A stretch of 64,000 nt of DNA from Novosphingobium sp. (GCA_017745295.1 JAGHZR010000005.1:124001-188000); one strand, 5' to 3'; positions 9,688 through 19,761 are shown, numbered from the stretch's first letter. The notes: generated from the letters alone by a model not told the origin. Program-made: numbers and translations.

Positions 9688-12177
9688 ATGAAGAACCTGA
9701 ACCTCGCGCGTTTCGCGGGCTGCTCGACGTTCGCCTTGGGGCTTGTCTTAGCGGCCACGCCGGCAACGGCGCAAACCGCACCCGACGCCGCCGCACAGCC
9801 GGTGACCACCATTCAGGAAATCATCGTCACCGCCCAGAAGCGTTCGGAAAACCTGCAAAGCGTGCCGGTCGCCGTCACTGCGATCACCGCCGACCAGATC
9901 GCCAATTCGCGGATCGAGAACATCGCCGACTTGCGTTCGGTCGCGCCCAATCTCTACGTCGTCACCCAGCCGGGCGGCAACGCGATCCCCTCCACCATGA
10001 TGCGCGGGCAGGTTTCGGGCGCGGCGGCCAACCCCACGGTGGACAACGGCATCTCCTACTACATCGACGGGGTCTATCTGGGCTCGTTCAGCGGCATCAT
10101 CTTCGACGTTGCCGATATCGAGCGGATCGAGGTGATCCGCGGTCCTGCCGGCACCTTGTTCGGGACCAATTCCACCGGCGGCGCGATCAACTACATCACG
10201 TCCGGCCCGCGCGGCGTCTTCGCGGCCAAGCAGGATTTCAGCTATGCCCGCTTCGGATCTTTCCGCAGCAAGACGCGGATCGACCTGCCCGAATGGCACG
10301 GGATCAGTGCGGCGGTCAGCTATCTCCACAATGAAAAGCGCAACAACGTGCGCAACTACGACCAGATCACGCTCGACTATTCGAACGAGACTTCGGGCGA
10401 AGTGGGCAAGCTCACATCGGTCAAGCGGCTGGGCGAAAGCACCACCGATGCCGTCCACGCCGCCGTGCGCTGGAAACCGCTGGACGACCTGACGATCGAC
10501 TACAAGTTCGACTGGTCACGGCAGGAATTCTCTCCCCCGCCGGTCTACCTGCTGGGCTTTCCCGATACGCCGGGCGGGATCGCCGCCTATCAACTGACCG
10601 CCTCGCAAGTATATTTCGGCGGGCCCACGCTGGATGACTATATACAGACCAAGCGCGGCAACGTGGTGTTCAACGACACGACGACCAAGAGCGTGACGAA
10701 GACGACCTCTCACCTGATCGTCGGCACCTATCGCGCGAACGAGCATCTGACGATCAAGAACACCACCAGCTGGCGTTCGCTGGATCGCAATGCCTTTACC
10801 TCGAACCTGGACGGAACCGGCACGCTGACAGTGCCGATCGCCTATGGGCCGGACGGGTCACCCGTCGCCTTCGCGCCGCTATCCCCGCTGTCGGTGCGCT
10901 GCTGCAACCAGTTGCGCCAGTTCAGCAACGAATTGCAGTTCAACGTGGACACCACGCCCGTGGCGGCGACGGCGGGCCTGTTCTACTACAACCGCCGCAC
11001 ACCGCCGGGAGAGAACCCCTTTGGCCTGCCGGTCGTCGATACTTTCCAGGTCTTCCCCGGCAATGCCCATCCCGGCACGCCGATCACCGATTTCGACCGC
11101 AGCTTCTATTTCAAGGTCCGGCAAGTCGCGGGATATGGACAGGCGACCTGGCACACCACCGACCAGATCGATGTGACGGGCGGCATCCGCTACACGCAGG
11201 ACGACAAGACCTTCTTCGATACGTCGGCGGGCGAGCCGGGATCGACCTACACCTATTCGAAGGGCAATTTCAGCTACCTCGCGAACGTCACCTACAAGCC
11301 TTCGCGCGACCTGCTGCTCTATGCCAAATACGTCACCAGCTTTATCGCCGGTGGCACGGCCGCGGGCCCGCTGGCGGTGGACAGCGTGACCGGCAAAGTG
11401 TTCCAGGGCCCGGCGATCCCCTACAAGGAGGAGCGCGCCTATTCGTGGGAAGGCGGGCTGAAGGCGGACTGGCTGGGCCACCGCCTGCGCACCAACCTGG
11501 CCTTGTTCCATGTGCGGTATTCCAACCTGCAGACGCCGATCTTCGCCTCTTCCGGCTGCGCGACTTCGCCCAGCGGCATTTGCGAGCCGATCGTCTCCTC
11601 TCAATACACCGCCAACTTCGGCAAGGCCCGCGCCTTCGGGTTGGAGTTCGAAGTGACCGCGATACCCATCGAAAACCTGACGTTGAGCGCCAGCGGCAGC
11701 GCGACCGATTTCAAGTATCTGGAAATTTCGCCCGAAGTTCTGGCCAGCGGCGGCGTCAGCAAAGTTTCGGACTATCCCGAAACGATGCGCCCCACTTTCA
11801 TGTCGAACCTTTCGGCCGAATACGTGCAGCCGCTGGATGACGGGATGCGCCTGGCCCTGCGCGTGGACGGGGCGCTGCGCTCCAAGATCGTGGTCGGCAC
11901 CAGCGTGTTCAGCAGCGCCGGTTTCGCGGCGGCAGGCCTGCCCTACACCAACGACTACATGAATGCGGAGAATACCCAGAAGGAGCTGCTGACGCTGAAC
12001 GCGCGGCTTTCGTTGATGGACCTGCCGCTGGGGCCGACGACGGCGACCATCTCGCTCTGGGGCCGCAATCTCACCAACAAGCAGCAGATCAACATCATCT
12101 CCAACACCGGCGTGACTGCCGCCGCGCTGTTCGACGATCCGGTGACTTACGGCATCGATCTTTCGATCAAGCTCTAA
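9688..12177 (+). CDS. TonB-dependent receptor
   Basis: Signal peptide (LVLAATPATAQ), TonB-box-like EIIVTAQKRSENLQSVPVAVTAIT, plug motif VIRGPAGTLFGTNSTGGAINY, C-terminal aromatic barrel strand. Confidence 0.95.
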   Translation: MKNLNLARFAGCSTFALGLVLAATPATAQTAPDAAAQPVTTIQEIIVTAQKRSENLQSVPVAVTAITADQIANSRIENIADLRSVAPNLYVVTQPGGNAIPSTMMRGQVSGAAANPTVDNGISYYIDGVYLGSFSGIIFDVADIERIEVIRGPAGTLFGTNSTGGAINYITSGPRGVFAAKQDFSYARFGSFRSKTRIDLPEWHGISAAVSYLHNEKRNNVRNYDQITLDYSNETSGEVGKLTSVKRLGESTTDAVHAAVRWKPLDDLTIDYKFDWSRQEFSPPPVYLLGFPDTPGGIAAYQLTASQVYFGGPTLDDYIQTKRGNVVFNDTTTKSVTKTTSHLIVGTYRANEHLTIKNTTSWRSLDRNAFTSNLDGTGTLTVPIAYGPDGSPVAFAPLSPLSVRCCNQLRQFSNELQFNVDTTPVAATAGLFYYNRRTPPGENPFGLPVVDTFQVFPGNAHPGTPITDFDRSFYFKVRQVAGYGQATWHTTDQIDVTGGIRYTQDDKTFFDTSAGEPGSTYTYSKGNFSYLANVTYKPSRDLLLYAKYVTSFIAGGTAAGPLAVDSVTGKVFQGPAIPYKEERAYSWEGGLKADWLGHRLRTNLALFHVRYSNLQTPIFASSGCATSPSGICEPIVSSQYTANFGKARAFGLEFEVTAIPIENLTLSASGSATDFKYLEISPEVLASGGVSKVSDYPETMRPTFMSNLSAEYVQPLDDGMRLALRVDGALRSKIVVGTSVFSSAGFAAAGLPYTNDYMNAENTQKELLTLNARLSLMDLPLGPTTATISLWGRNLTNKQQINIISNTGVTAAALFDDPVTYGIDLSIKL

Positions 12178-12544
12178 GGATATGCATCCGTCCGGTAGCG
12201 ATGGGGCTTTCCCGATCGCTCTGCCAGCAAGTCGCGTCCACATTCACCACCCGCTTGCCCAGGCGCACGATGCGCGCCTGGGCATAGCTTTCGACCATCA
12301 ACCCGCCGCGCAGGAAATCGATGGTGATGTTGATCGGGCGGGGGCGCTCTGCCGCCACTTCGCCCTCCCCCGCCAGCGCGGCGAGGCAGGCGAGTTCGAG
12401 CACACTGCCGATCACGCCGCCGTAGAGGAAGCCCAATCGCCCCTCCAGCGCGACGGACGCGGGCATGACGAGGCCCGTACTGCCGTCCGCGTCGATCCAT
12501 TCGCGTACACCCAACAATTGTGCATAGGGGGCCCGATCGATCAT
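12167..12544 (-). CDS. PaaI-like hotdog thioesterase
   Basis: GFLYGGVIGSVLELACLAAL...TIDFLRGG hotdog pattern. Confidence 0.75.
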   Translation of the reverse strand: MIDRAPYAQLLGVREWIDADGSTGLVMPASVALEGRLGFLYGGVIGSVLELACLAALAGEGEVAAERPRPINITIDFLRGGLMVESYAQARIVRLGKRVVNVDATCWQSDRESPIATGRMHILRA

Positions 12545-12966
12545 GGCTCGCTCGTGAAAAAGAAGCTGGCGGCCGCGAAGGCGACCGGATTGGCGGGATC
12601 GCCGTCGTGCACTTCGCAACGTGTGAAGGCCACGCGGCGCGTCACCCGGTGGCAGGTGGCGCGGGCGTGGAGCGTGCATTCGGGACGCGCCGCACGCAGG
12701 TAATCGACCCTCAGGTCCAGCGTCGCCATCGGCTCCCACCGCCGCGTGCGCGCGATGATCGCCGCCCCCGCCGCCGCATCGATCAGCGAGATGACCGGAC
12801 CTGAAGAAACGAGACCGGAGCCCGCATCCATCAGGAAGCCCGCCGAGAACGGACAGGCCAGCTCCGCCCAATCCGCCCCGGCCGCGACGTGATAGATGCC
12901 CAGCAGGGCATGATGCCCGCGCGGGGGCATGGACTTCAGCCGCTCGAACGGGTCCTCCGGCTCCAT
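12541..12966 (-). CDS. PaaI-like hotdog thioesterase
   Basis: GSGLVSSGPVISLIDAAAGAAI...ATLDLRVDYLRAA hotdog pattern; 4-nt overlap with next gene. Confidence 0.78.
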   Translation of the reverse strand: MEPEDPFERLKSMPPRGHHALLGIYHVAAGADWAELACPFSAGFLMDAGSGLVSSGPVISLIDAAAGAAIIARTRRWEPMATLDLRVDYLRAARPECTLHARATCHRVTRRVAFTRCEVHDGDPANPVAFAAASFFFTSEP

Positions 12967-12973
12967 CGCTGCG

Positions 12974-14152
12974 TCAGGCCGTCCAGCGCGGTTCGCGCGG
13001 CAGGCCAAGGCCGCGCTCGGCGATCAGGTTGCGCTGGATCTGGTTCGTGCCGCCGTAGATCGTGTCCGCCCGGCTGAAGAGGAACAGGTTGGGCAACGTA
13101 TCCCATTCGTACTCGTCATGGGCGCTGACTTCGCCCGCCTGCCCCAGCACGTCCATCGCCAGTTCGCCAAGACTGCGCCGCCATGTCGCCCACTGGATCT
13201 TGTAGGTCAGCGCCGCGCCGTCCATGCGCGAATTGTCGGTCTGGGAGAGCATCCGCAGCGCGCCATAACGCATCAGACGCAGGCCGATCTCTGCCTTGGC
13301 CAAGCGCTGGCGGATCAGCGGATCGCCCGCCGCGCCGTTGGCTTTGGCGGCAGCGATGATCTCATCCAATTCGTTGCGGAAGCCCATCTGCTGGCCCAGC
13401 GTGGACACCCCGCGCTCGAACGCCAGCAGGCCCATCGCGATCTTCCAACCTTCGCCCACCGTGCCGATGTAGCTGTCCGCCGGGCAGCGGGCGTCGGTGA
13501 AGAACGTCTCGTTGAATTCGGCATCGCCGTTGATCTGGCGGATGCCGCGGATCTCGATGCCGGGCTGGTCGATCGGCATCATCAGGAAGGTCAGCCCGCG
13601 CGGGCCCTGGCTGCCCTCTTCCGTGCGCGTGACCACGAAGATCCAGTCCGAGATATGGGCAAGGCTGGTCCAGATCTTCTGGCCGTTGACCACCCATTCC
13701 CCGTCTTCCAGCCGCCCCTTGGTGCGCACGCCGGCAAGGTCGGACCCGGCATTGGGCTCCGAAAAGCCCTGACAAAAGATCGTCTCACCCGCCGCGATTC
13801 CGGGCAGGAAACGCTGCTTCTGCTCTTCGGTGCCGAACGTCAGGATCGTCGGCCCGGCCAGTTCGATGCCGATGTGATTGACGCGGCCCGGCACCCCGGC
13901 GCGGGCATATTCCTCAGCAAAGATCACCTGCTGGGCCAGCGTGGCATTGCGCCCGCCCCATTGCTCCGGCCAGCCAATGCACGACCAGCGATGCGCGGCC
14001 AGTTGCTTTTCCCATTCCTTGCGGCGTTCGGGGCTTCCGGTCAGCTTGGTGATGCCCTTGATGTCGCGGAATTCGCCCGCCATCTGACCGTTGAGCCAAT
14101 CGGCGCATTCCTGGCGGAAATGCTCGTCCGCCTGCGAAAATCCCAGCTTCAT
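12974..14152 (-). CDS. Acyl-CoA dehydrogenase family protein
   Basis: CQGFSEPNAGSDLAGVRTKG, WVVNGQKIWTSLAHISDW, YGGTNQIQRNLIAERGLGLPR. Confidence 0.95.
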   Translation of the reverse strand: MKLGFSQADEHFRQECADWLNGQMAGEFRDIKGITKLTGSPERRKEWEKQLAAHRWSCIGWPEQWGGRNATLAQQVIFAEEYARAGVPGRVNHIGIELAGPTILTFGTEEQKQRFLPGIAAGETIFCQGFSEPNAGSDLAGVRTKGRLEDGEWVVNGQKIWTSLAHISDWIFVVTRTEEGSQGPRGLTFLMMPIDQPGIEIRGIRQINGDAEFNETFFTDARCPADSYIGTVGEGWKIAMGLLAFERGVSTLGQQMGFRNELDEIIAAAKANGAAGDPLIRQRLAKAEIGLRLMRYGALRMLSQTDNSRMDGAALTYKIQWATWRRSLGELAMDVLGQAGEVSAHDEYEWDTLPNLFLFSRADTIYGGTNQIQRNLIAERGLGLPREPRWTA

Positions 14153-15207
14153 GCCGCTTCTCCCAAAATCATCGCGGCCACCTGTTCGCGGTGCCAATCC
14201 CCCTTGCCCAGCAAGGTCTGGATCGAACGCGCACGCTTGAAGAACAAGTGCGCGTCATGCTCCCACGTGAAACCGATGCCGCCGTGGAGCTGGATCATGT
14301 CCGCCGCGCAGCGAAAAGCGGTATCGGCGGCGAAGGACTTGGCGGCGTGGAGCGCCAGCGGGGCTTCCTCGCTCCCCTCATCCACCGCGCAGGCCGCCCA
14401 ATAGACCGCCGAGCGGGCCTGCTCGATCTCCACCATCATGTCGGCAAGGCGGTGCTTGTAGGCCTGAAACGAGCCGATCGGCCGGCCGAACTGCACACGC
14501 TCCCGCGCATAGTCCACCGTGCGGTCGAGACTGGCCTGCGCGCCGCCTAATGCCTCGGCTGCAAGGCCGACCAGCGCGGCGCGGTTGGCCGCGGCGAGTC
14601 CTTCCGCCGGGTCGGTCAGGGCCTCCGCCGAAGCGCCGTCAAACCGCACTTCTGCCAGCGGGCGCGTCTGATCCATCGTCGTCTGCGCAGAGACGGAAAC
14701 CCCCGCCGCATCGCGCCGCACCAGCCATGCGCCGCTGCCATCGGTGACCACGCAAAGCTCGGCCAGCGCACCATGCGCGACGAAGCCGGAACCGCCGGTC
14801 AGCTTCCCATCGCGCGCTTCCAGCCCGGCATCTTCGACGAAAGCGGCAATCGCCTCCCCCGACAGCAGGCCCGGCAGCCACGCCTCGCGCTGCGCCTCAC
14901 TGCCGCCTGCGGCAATCGCCTGCGCGGCCAGCATCAGGCTGCCCAGCATCGGCAGCGCAGCCACGTGTGCGCCTGCCGCCTCGGCAAGGATGGCCAGTTC
15001 GACCAGGCCAAGGCCCGCCCCGCCCGCATCTTCCGCGATGGAGATACCGGAAAAGCCCAATTCCTGGCAGAAATCACGCCACAGCGCCCGGTCGATGCCT
15101 TCACCTTCCATTGCCGCGCGCGTGCGCGCACTGGTCGCATTTTCGGAGAAGAAGGCACGCGCCGTCTCCGCAATCATCCGCTGTTCGTCGGTAAACGTGA
15201 ATTCCAT
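14149..15207 (-). CDS. Acyl-CoA dehydrogenase family protein (partner subunit)
   Basis: MEFTFTDEQRMIAETARAFF...YARERVQFGRPIGSFQAYKHRLADM...QLHGGIGFTWEHDAHLFFKRA. Confidence 0.93.
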   Translation of the reverse strand: MEFTFTDEQRMIAETARAFFSENATSARTRAAMEGEGIDRALWRDFCQELGFSGISIAEDAGGAGLGLVELAILAEAAGAHVAALPMLGSLMLAAQAIAAGGSEAQREAWLPGLLSGEAIAAFVEDAGLEARDGKLTGGSGFVAHGALAELCVVTDGSGAWLVRRDAAGVSVSAQTTMDQTRPLAEVRFDGASAEALTDPAEGLAAANRAALVGLAAEALGGAQASLDRTVDYARERVQFGRPIGSFQAYKHRLADMMVEIEQARSAVYWAACAVDEGSEEAPLALHAAKSFAADTAFRCAADMIQLHGGIGFTWEHDAHLFFKRARSIQTLLGKGDWHREQVAAMILGEAA

Positions 15208-15373
15208 TTCAACCCGCTTTCACGATCTCAAGCACCCGACGTTCGACCCGCGCAGAGAGCGGCCGTGTTCGTATCACGCCACCCTTGCGTAGCCGCCGCC
15301 ACCACAGCACCTGCATCCTCCCGCCGCGCCCTCACCCATGCGGTGAATTTCGCGCTTTCAATCACGCTATATT

Positions 15374-15409
15374 ACGCAAATCACCTTTTTCAAGATGCAT
15401 TTTGCGTAT
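15374..15409. promoter_or_regulatory. Paired ACGCAAAT / ATTTTGCGTAT half sites, candidate operator
   Basis: ttACGCAAAT at 15374-15381 and TTTGCGTAT at 15401-15409 in the AT-rich divergent intergenic region; further TTTTTGCGTATT near 15574-15585. Confidence 0.5.
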
Positions 15410-15646
15410 TTTTTATCTCAAAAATATCCGCACTGAATTCTGCAAGGACGCCCCTTGCCACTGAACGATCCGCACTGTCCCCCTGGATGATAGCTGAATC
15501 GAGAGGTGGATCATCTCGCAACCAAAAATCGATTTAACGCACTATCAAAGGATCATAATCGAATTATAGTCAATTTTTGCGTATTGAAATAATGTTTTTA
15601 CGACGCATATTGCGATTTGAAAAACATAACGAGAGGATTGCAAACG

Positions 15647-16510
15647 ATGGGCCAGACAGGCGCCCCATTCCATCCGCGTCAGGCGCTCGATTTCACCGGA
15701 AAGACAGTTCTCGTCACGGGCGGTGGTGTCGGTATCGGGAGAGCCGTGGCGGAAAGCTTCAACGACGCCGGCGCCCAGGTGATCATTGCCGAGATCGATG
15801 CCGAACGCGCGAAGGCCGTGGAAGCCGATCTGCCCGGCGCACGTGTCATTCAATGCGATGTGCTCAAGCGTGAAACCCCGAAGGTTCTTGCAGAGCGGAT
15901 CGCGTCGGAATTCGGCAAACTGGACGTGCTCGTCAACAACGTCGGCCATTTCGTGCACGCCCGCCCCTTCGAAATGCTGGGCGAAGACGAGATCGACGAA
16001 ATTCTCGATACCAATCTCGGCCATATCCTGCGGATGGACCGCGCGATGATTCCCCTGCTGCGCGCGGCCGGGCGCGGCGCGTCGATCATCAACATCACAT
16101 CGATCGAGGCCTATCGCGGCATCCCCTATTGCGCGGTCTACGCGGCCGGCAAGGCGGGGCTGATGGGCTTCACCAAGAGCCTTGCACTCGAACTTGCCCC
16201 CGAAGGGATCCGCGTCAACGACATCGCCCCGGAAACCACCGATACCCCACAAGTCGCGCTGGACTTCATGATCCCGCCCGAAAACCGCGGCCATATGGAC
16301 AAGTGGATTCCGCTCGGCCGCTTCGGCCATCCATCCGATTCCGCCGGGGCCGCACTCTATCTGGCCAGCCCGCTTGCCTCCTGGGTGACCGGAACAGCCA
16401 TCCATGTAGACGGCGGCGCACTCGCGGCCTCGGGCTGGATGCAGACCCCGCAAGGCGAATGGACGGTTGTCCCGATGATCAGCGCCAACGGCCTCAAAGT
16501 CCCGTCATGA
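15647..16510 (+). CDS. Short-chain dehydrogenase/reductase
   Basis: KTVLVTGGGVGIGRAVAESF, VLVNNVG, YAAGKAGL active site. Confidence 0.92.
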   Translation: MGQTGAPFHPRQALDFTGKTVLVTGGGVGIGRAVAESFNDAGAQVIIAEIDAERAKAVEADLPGARVIQCDVLKRETPKVLAERIASEFGKLDVLVNNVGHFVHARPFEMLGEDEIDEILDTNLGHILRMDRAMIPLLRAAGRGASIINITSIEAYRGIPYCAVYAAGKAGLMGFTKSLALELAPEGIRVNDIAPETTDTPQVALDFMIPPENRGHMDKWIPLGRFGHPSDSAGAALYLASPLASWVTGTAIHVDGGALAASGWMQTPQGEWTVVPMISANGLKVPS

Positions 16511-16965
16511 CGCCACAGGACGAGGATCGCGCCGCCCTGCGCCGCACCGCCGCACTCTATGCCCGGGGCGCGGATCGTCGCTCGAAGGAGGACTGGCGCG
16601 CGGTTCTTGCAGAGGAGGTGGAAATCGCCGGCCCCGGCTTCGTGGCGAGCGGTATCGAGGCCTGCCTGCAGTCCATCGATTTTCTGGCGCACGCGTTCAA
16701 GGCCACCCGCCACATCGTCCACGACCAGATCGTGGAAATAGCGGGCGATCACGCCAGTGGAGAGACCCTGTGCACGGCGGAACATCGCATTGCGAATGCA
16801 GAGGGTCCAGACACCCTGATGTGCTGGGCGATTTGTTACCAGGACGAATGGCGGCGGGACGGTGCCGACTGGCGCTTCACCCGCAGGCACCTGATCGTCG
16901 ACTGGGAAGAGAACCGGCCGGTCGGCGATCCGGGCCCGCCGCCCCCGCCGAATGAAAACCGATAG
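16507..16965 (+). CDS. SnoaL-like / nuclear transport factor 2-fold protein
   Basis: AALYARGADRRSKEDWRAVLAEEVEI...HIVHDQIVEIAGDHASGETLCTAEH; overlaps preceding gene by 4 nt. Confidence 0.75.
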   Translation: MTPQDEDRAALRRTAALYARGADRRSKEDWRAVLAEEVEIAGPGFVASGIEACLQSIDFLAHAFKATRHIVHDQIVEIAGDHASGETLCTAEHRIANAEGPDTLMCWAICYQDEWRRDGADWRFTRRHLIVDWEENRPVGDPGPPPPPNENR

Positions 16966-16992
16966 AACCACAATTGTACGGAGAGATTGTCC

Positions 16993-17898
16993 ATGAAAGT
17001 TCTCGTCGTCGGGGGCACCGGCGCCCTTGGGGGCCATGCCGCCCTTCATCTTGCGGCAAAAGGCCATCAGGTCACCATCACCGGGCGCGGCACAGGCGCC
17101 AATGCCGCCACGCCCATGGCCAAGCTCGCCTATCTACAAGGCGACTATGTGACCGGCGATTTCACCCCGGATCGACTGGCGGGGTTCGACTGGGTCGTCT
17201 TTGCCGCCGGCAACGATCCGCGCCATGTGCCCGCGGGAGCGGACTTCGGGGCGTGGCTGCGCCAGGCCAATGACGTGGCCATTCCCGCATTCTTCGCCGC
17301 CGCGCGCGAGGCGGGCGTATCCCGTGCGGTGCAGCTCGGCAGCTTTTACCCCCAGGCCGCTCCGCACCTGCTGGACGGCAATGTCTACATTCAATCGCGC
17401 CTTGCCGCCTGCGAAGGAGCGCGTGCCGAGGGTCGCGCTGGCTTCGACGTCTGCAGCGTGAATGCCCCCTTCATGGTCGGCACTGTCCCCGGCCTGCCCA
17501 GCGCCATCTTCGAACCTTACGCCCAGTGGGCCAAGGGACACCTGCCGATCCCGCCTTACGCACCGACCGGCGGCACCAATTTCATGTCATTCACTTCGCT
17601 TTCCGAAGCGATCGAGGGCGCGCTGGAACGGGGCGCGCCGGGCAAAGCCTATCTCGTCGGTGACGAAAATCTGTCGTTCCGGGATTACTTCCAGATGTTC
17701 TTCGACGCGGCGGGTCGGTCCGATGTGCAACTGGAGGAACGGGATGCGGAAATGCCCCTGCTGCCCGACGTGGCGATCCCGCAAGGGCGCGGCAACTTCA
17801 TCGATTACCAACCCGATCCCGCTGAAACCGCTCTGCTCGGTTATCGTCGGCAGGATGTCCGCGCGGCGGTGAACGAAATCGCCGCCCAGTTCGGATAG
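16993..17898 (+). CDS. NAD-dependent epimerase/dehydratase-type (atypical SDR) protein
   Basis: MKVLVVGGTGALGGHAALHLAAKGHQVTITGRG Rossmann start. Confidence 0.85.
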   Translation: MKVLVVGGTGALGGHAALHLAAKGHQVTITGRGTGANAATPMAKLAYLQGDYVTGDFTPDRLAGFDWVVFAAGNDPRHVPAGADFGAWLRQANDVAIPAFFAAAREAGVSRAVQLGSFYPQAAPHLLDGNVYIQSRLAACEGARAEGRAGFDVCSVNAPFMVGTVPGLPSAIFEPYAQWAKGHLPIPPYAPTGGTNFMSFTSLSEAIEGALERGAPGKAYLVGDENLSFRDYFQMFFDAAGRSDVQLEERDAEMPLLPDVAIPQGRGNFIDYQPDPAETALLGYRRQDVRAAVNEIAAQFG

Positions 17899-17912
17899 GA
17901 CGGATAGACACT

Positions 17913-17938
17913 ATCGGCCGGCGTAACAGCCGGCCGAT
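17913..17938. terminator. Bidirectional hairpin terminator candidate
   Basis: Perfect 10-bp stem ATCGGCCGGC-GTAACA-GCCGGCCGAT between convergent genes ending at 17898 and 17943. Confidence 0.65.
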
Positions 17939-17942
17939 GGCA

Positions 17943-18419
17943 TCACCCTTTGGCGACGGCGCTGACGCCGACCACGCCATTGGTGAACTTCACCGTCTTC
18001 ACCGCAATCGACGTTTCCACGTGCTGCACCCCTTCGACTGCCAAGATCTGGCGCACCGTGACCTCATGCAGGTCCTCTATCTCTCTATAGAAGCAGGTGG
18101 TCATGATGTTGAATGGACCCAGCATCGTCATGATAGAATGGATCGTCGGGATCTGCCGCAATTCACGGGCGATCTGCTTGAACCGCGTCATGTCCGCCTG
18201 GATCGAGACGAAAGCGGTTTTGGTACTGCGGTCCAGTTTAGGGCTGATCAGCGCGGTAAAGGCGATCAGACCATCCTGCTGCAAGCGCTTCAGCCGCAGG
18301 CGGATGGTGCCTTCATTGACCCCCAGATCGGCGGCAATACTGCGGTTGGACACGCGCGCATCGTTCGAAAGGATCGCGATGATGCGGTGATCGAGATCGT
18401 CGAGATCGGGCCAGCTCAT
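17943..18419 (-). CDS. Lrp/AsnC family transcriptional regulator
   Basis: DARVSNRSIAADLGVNEGTIRLRLKRLQQDGLIAFTAL; paralog of 470..958. Confidence 0.92.
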   Translation of the reverse strand: MSWPDLDDLDHRIIAILSNDARVSNRSIAADLGVNEGTIRLRLKRLQQDGLIAFTALISPKLDRSTKTAFVSIQADMTRFKQIARELRQIPTIHSIMTMLGPFNIMTTCFYREIEDLHEVTVRQILAVEGVQHVETSIAVKTVKFTNGVVGVSAVAKG

Positions 18420-18883
18420 TCCGCGTCCTCCACCGAATCCAGACCGAACTTGATGATGTCCAGCCCGATCGACTGCGTGATCGAGCGGATGCCCGCCACT
18501 TTCGAGAACTTCCTGGTCACGAACTGCGAAAGATCGTCCACGTTGGGCAGTGCCAGCAGCACGCTCACTTCGTAGCGGCCCGTCACCAGATAGGCGGCGA
18601 AGACTTCCTCGAACTGCGCCAGTTCCTCTGCCACGTCGCCCGGCGCGCGTCCGCTGACCTCGATCCCGATGTAGATCAGCACGTGATAGCCATGCACCGC
18701 GAAGTCCGAAACGGCGACCACGCGCAAGGTGCCGGACTCTTCCATGCGCCGCATCCGGGCGGAAACGGTGGTGGGCGCGATGTCGAGCGCCTTGGCGATC
18801 TGCTGGTGCGTGGCGCGGCCATTGCGCCGCAACTGCTCCACGATCTTCAGGTCCGTTTCATCGAAGTCCGCCAGATCGTCCAT
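18416..18883 (-). CDS. Lrp/AsnC family transcriptional regulator
   Basis: DETDLKIVEQLRRNGRATHQQIAKALDIAPTTVSARMRRMEESGTLRVVAVSDFAVHGYHVL; paralog of 2..466. Confidence 0.92.
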   Translation of the reverse strand: MDDLADFDETDLKIVEQLRRNGRATHQQIAKALDIAPTTVSARMRRMEESGTLRVVAVSDFAVHGYHVLIYIGIEVSGRAPGDVAEELAQFEEVFAAYLVTGRYEVSVLLALPNVDDLSQFVTRKFSKVAGIRSITQSIGLDIIKFGLDSVEDAE

Positions 18884-19002
18884 GCCTTCGCCCGTTTCTT
18901 TCCCATCGTTGCCGATAAGCGAAGGGTCTTGCCAGTATCGAAACGGCACGTCGAATCGAAAGCGCTTCTCCGCATTGGGAAATCCCCGGGCTTGATCGAT
19001 GC

Positions 19003-19761
19003 TCAATCGCGTAGCAGCGAGCCGCCGTTGACGTGCCAGAGCTGGCCGTTGACCCATTCGCCGTCGTCCGAAGCGAGGAAGGCCACCGCGCCGGCAATAT
19101 CGTCCGGCTGGCCGAGGCGGCGATGCGGGATCCCATCCAGCATTCCGGCCACATAGTCGTCGGTCAGGTGCTGGGCCACCGCCTCGGTCATCACCACGCC
19201 GGGGCAGATGCCGTTGGCGCGCACGCCCTGCTTGCCGAACTTGCGCGCGACGTGGCGGACCAGCGCATGAAGCGCGTTCTTGGTCATCGGATAGGCGACC
19301 TGCAGCGGATTGCCAGAGATCGCCGCGCCGGACGAGGTATAGATCATCGCCCCGCCGCCGCGCTCCAGCAGCACCGGCAGCGCCGCCTGGGTGGCGAGGA
19401 AATGGCTCTTGGCATTGATCGCGAAAGAGCGGTCCAGCACCTCCTCCGTGCAGTTGAGCACGTCGATATCGCCCTCCGTCCCGCCCGCGAGGTTGGAGTG
19501 GTAGAAGTCCAGCCCGCCGAATTCCGCCAGCGTCGCCGCCACGATTCCGGCCTGCGACGCGGCACTGGTGCCGTCCAGACGCATGCCGATCACCTTGCCG
19601 CTCGCCGCGCGCAGGGTCTGCGCGGTATCCAGCGCCCATTCTTCGACGATATCGCCGATCACCACTGCCGCACCCTCGGCCGCGAGACGGCGCGCCGTTG
19701 CCGCACCGATGCCTCGCCCGCCGCCGGCAACGATGCCGACCTTGCCGCTCAATCCGCGCAT
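19003..19761 (-). CDS. Short-chain dehydrogenase/reductase
   Basis: GKVGIVAGGGRGIGAATARRLAAEG; YPMTKNALHAL active site. Confidence 0.92.
   Translation of the reverse strand: MRGLSGKVGIVAGGGRGIGAATARRLAAEGAAVVIGDIVEEWALDTAQTLRAASGKVIGMRLDGTSAASQAGIVAATLAEFGGLDFYHSNLAGGTEGDIDVLNCTEEVLDRSFAINAKSHFLATQAALPVLLERGGGAMIYTSSGAAISGNPLQVAYPMTKNALHALVRHVARKFGKQGVRANGICPGVVMTEAVAQHLTDDYVAGMLDGIPHRRLGQPDDIAGAVAFLASDDGEWVNGQLWHVNGGSLLRD

Noticed and set aside
10879-12243. 454-aa minus-strand ORF
   Set aside because: Shadow of the TonB receptor gene; no domain, His/Gly/Arg-rich
12929-14404. 491-aa plus-strand ORF
   Set aside because: Antisense to acyl-CoA dehydrogenase genes, no recognisable fold
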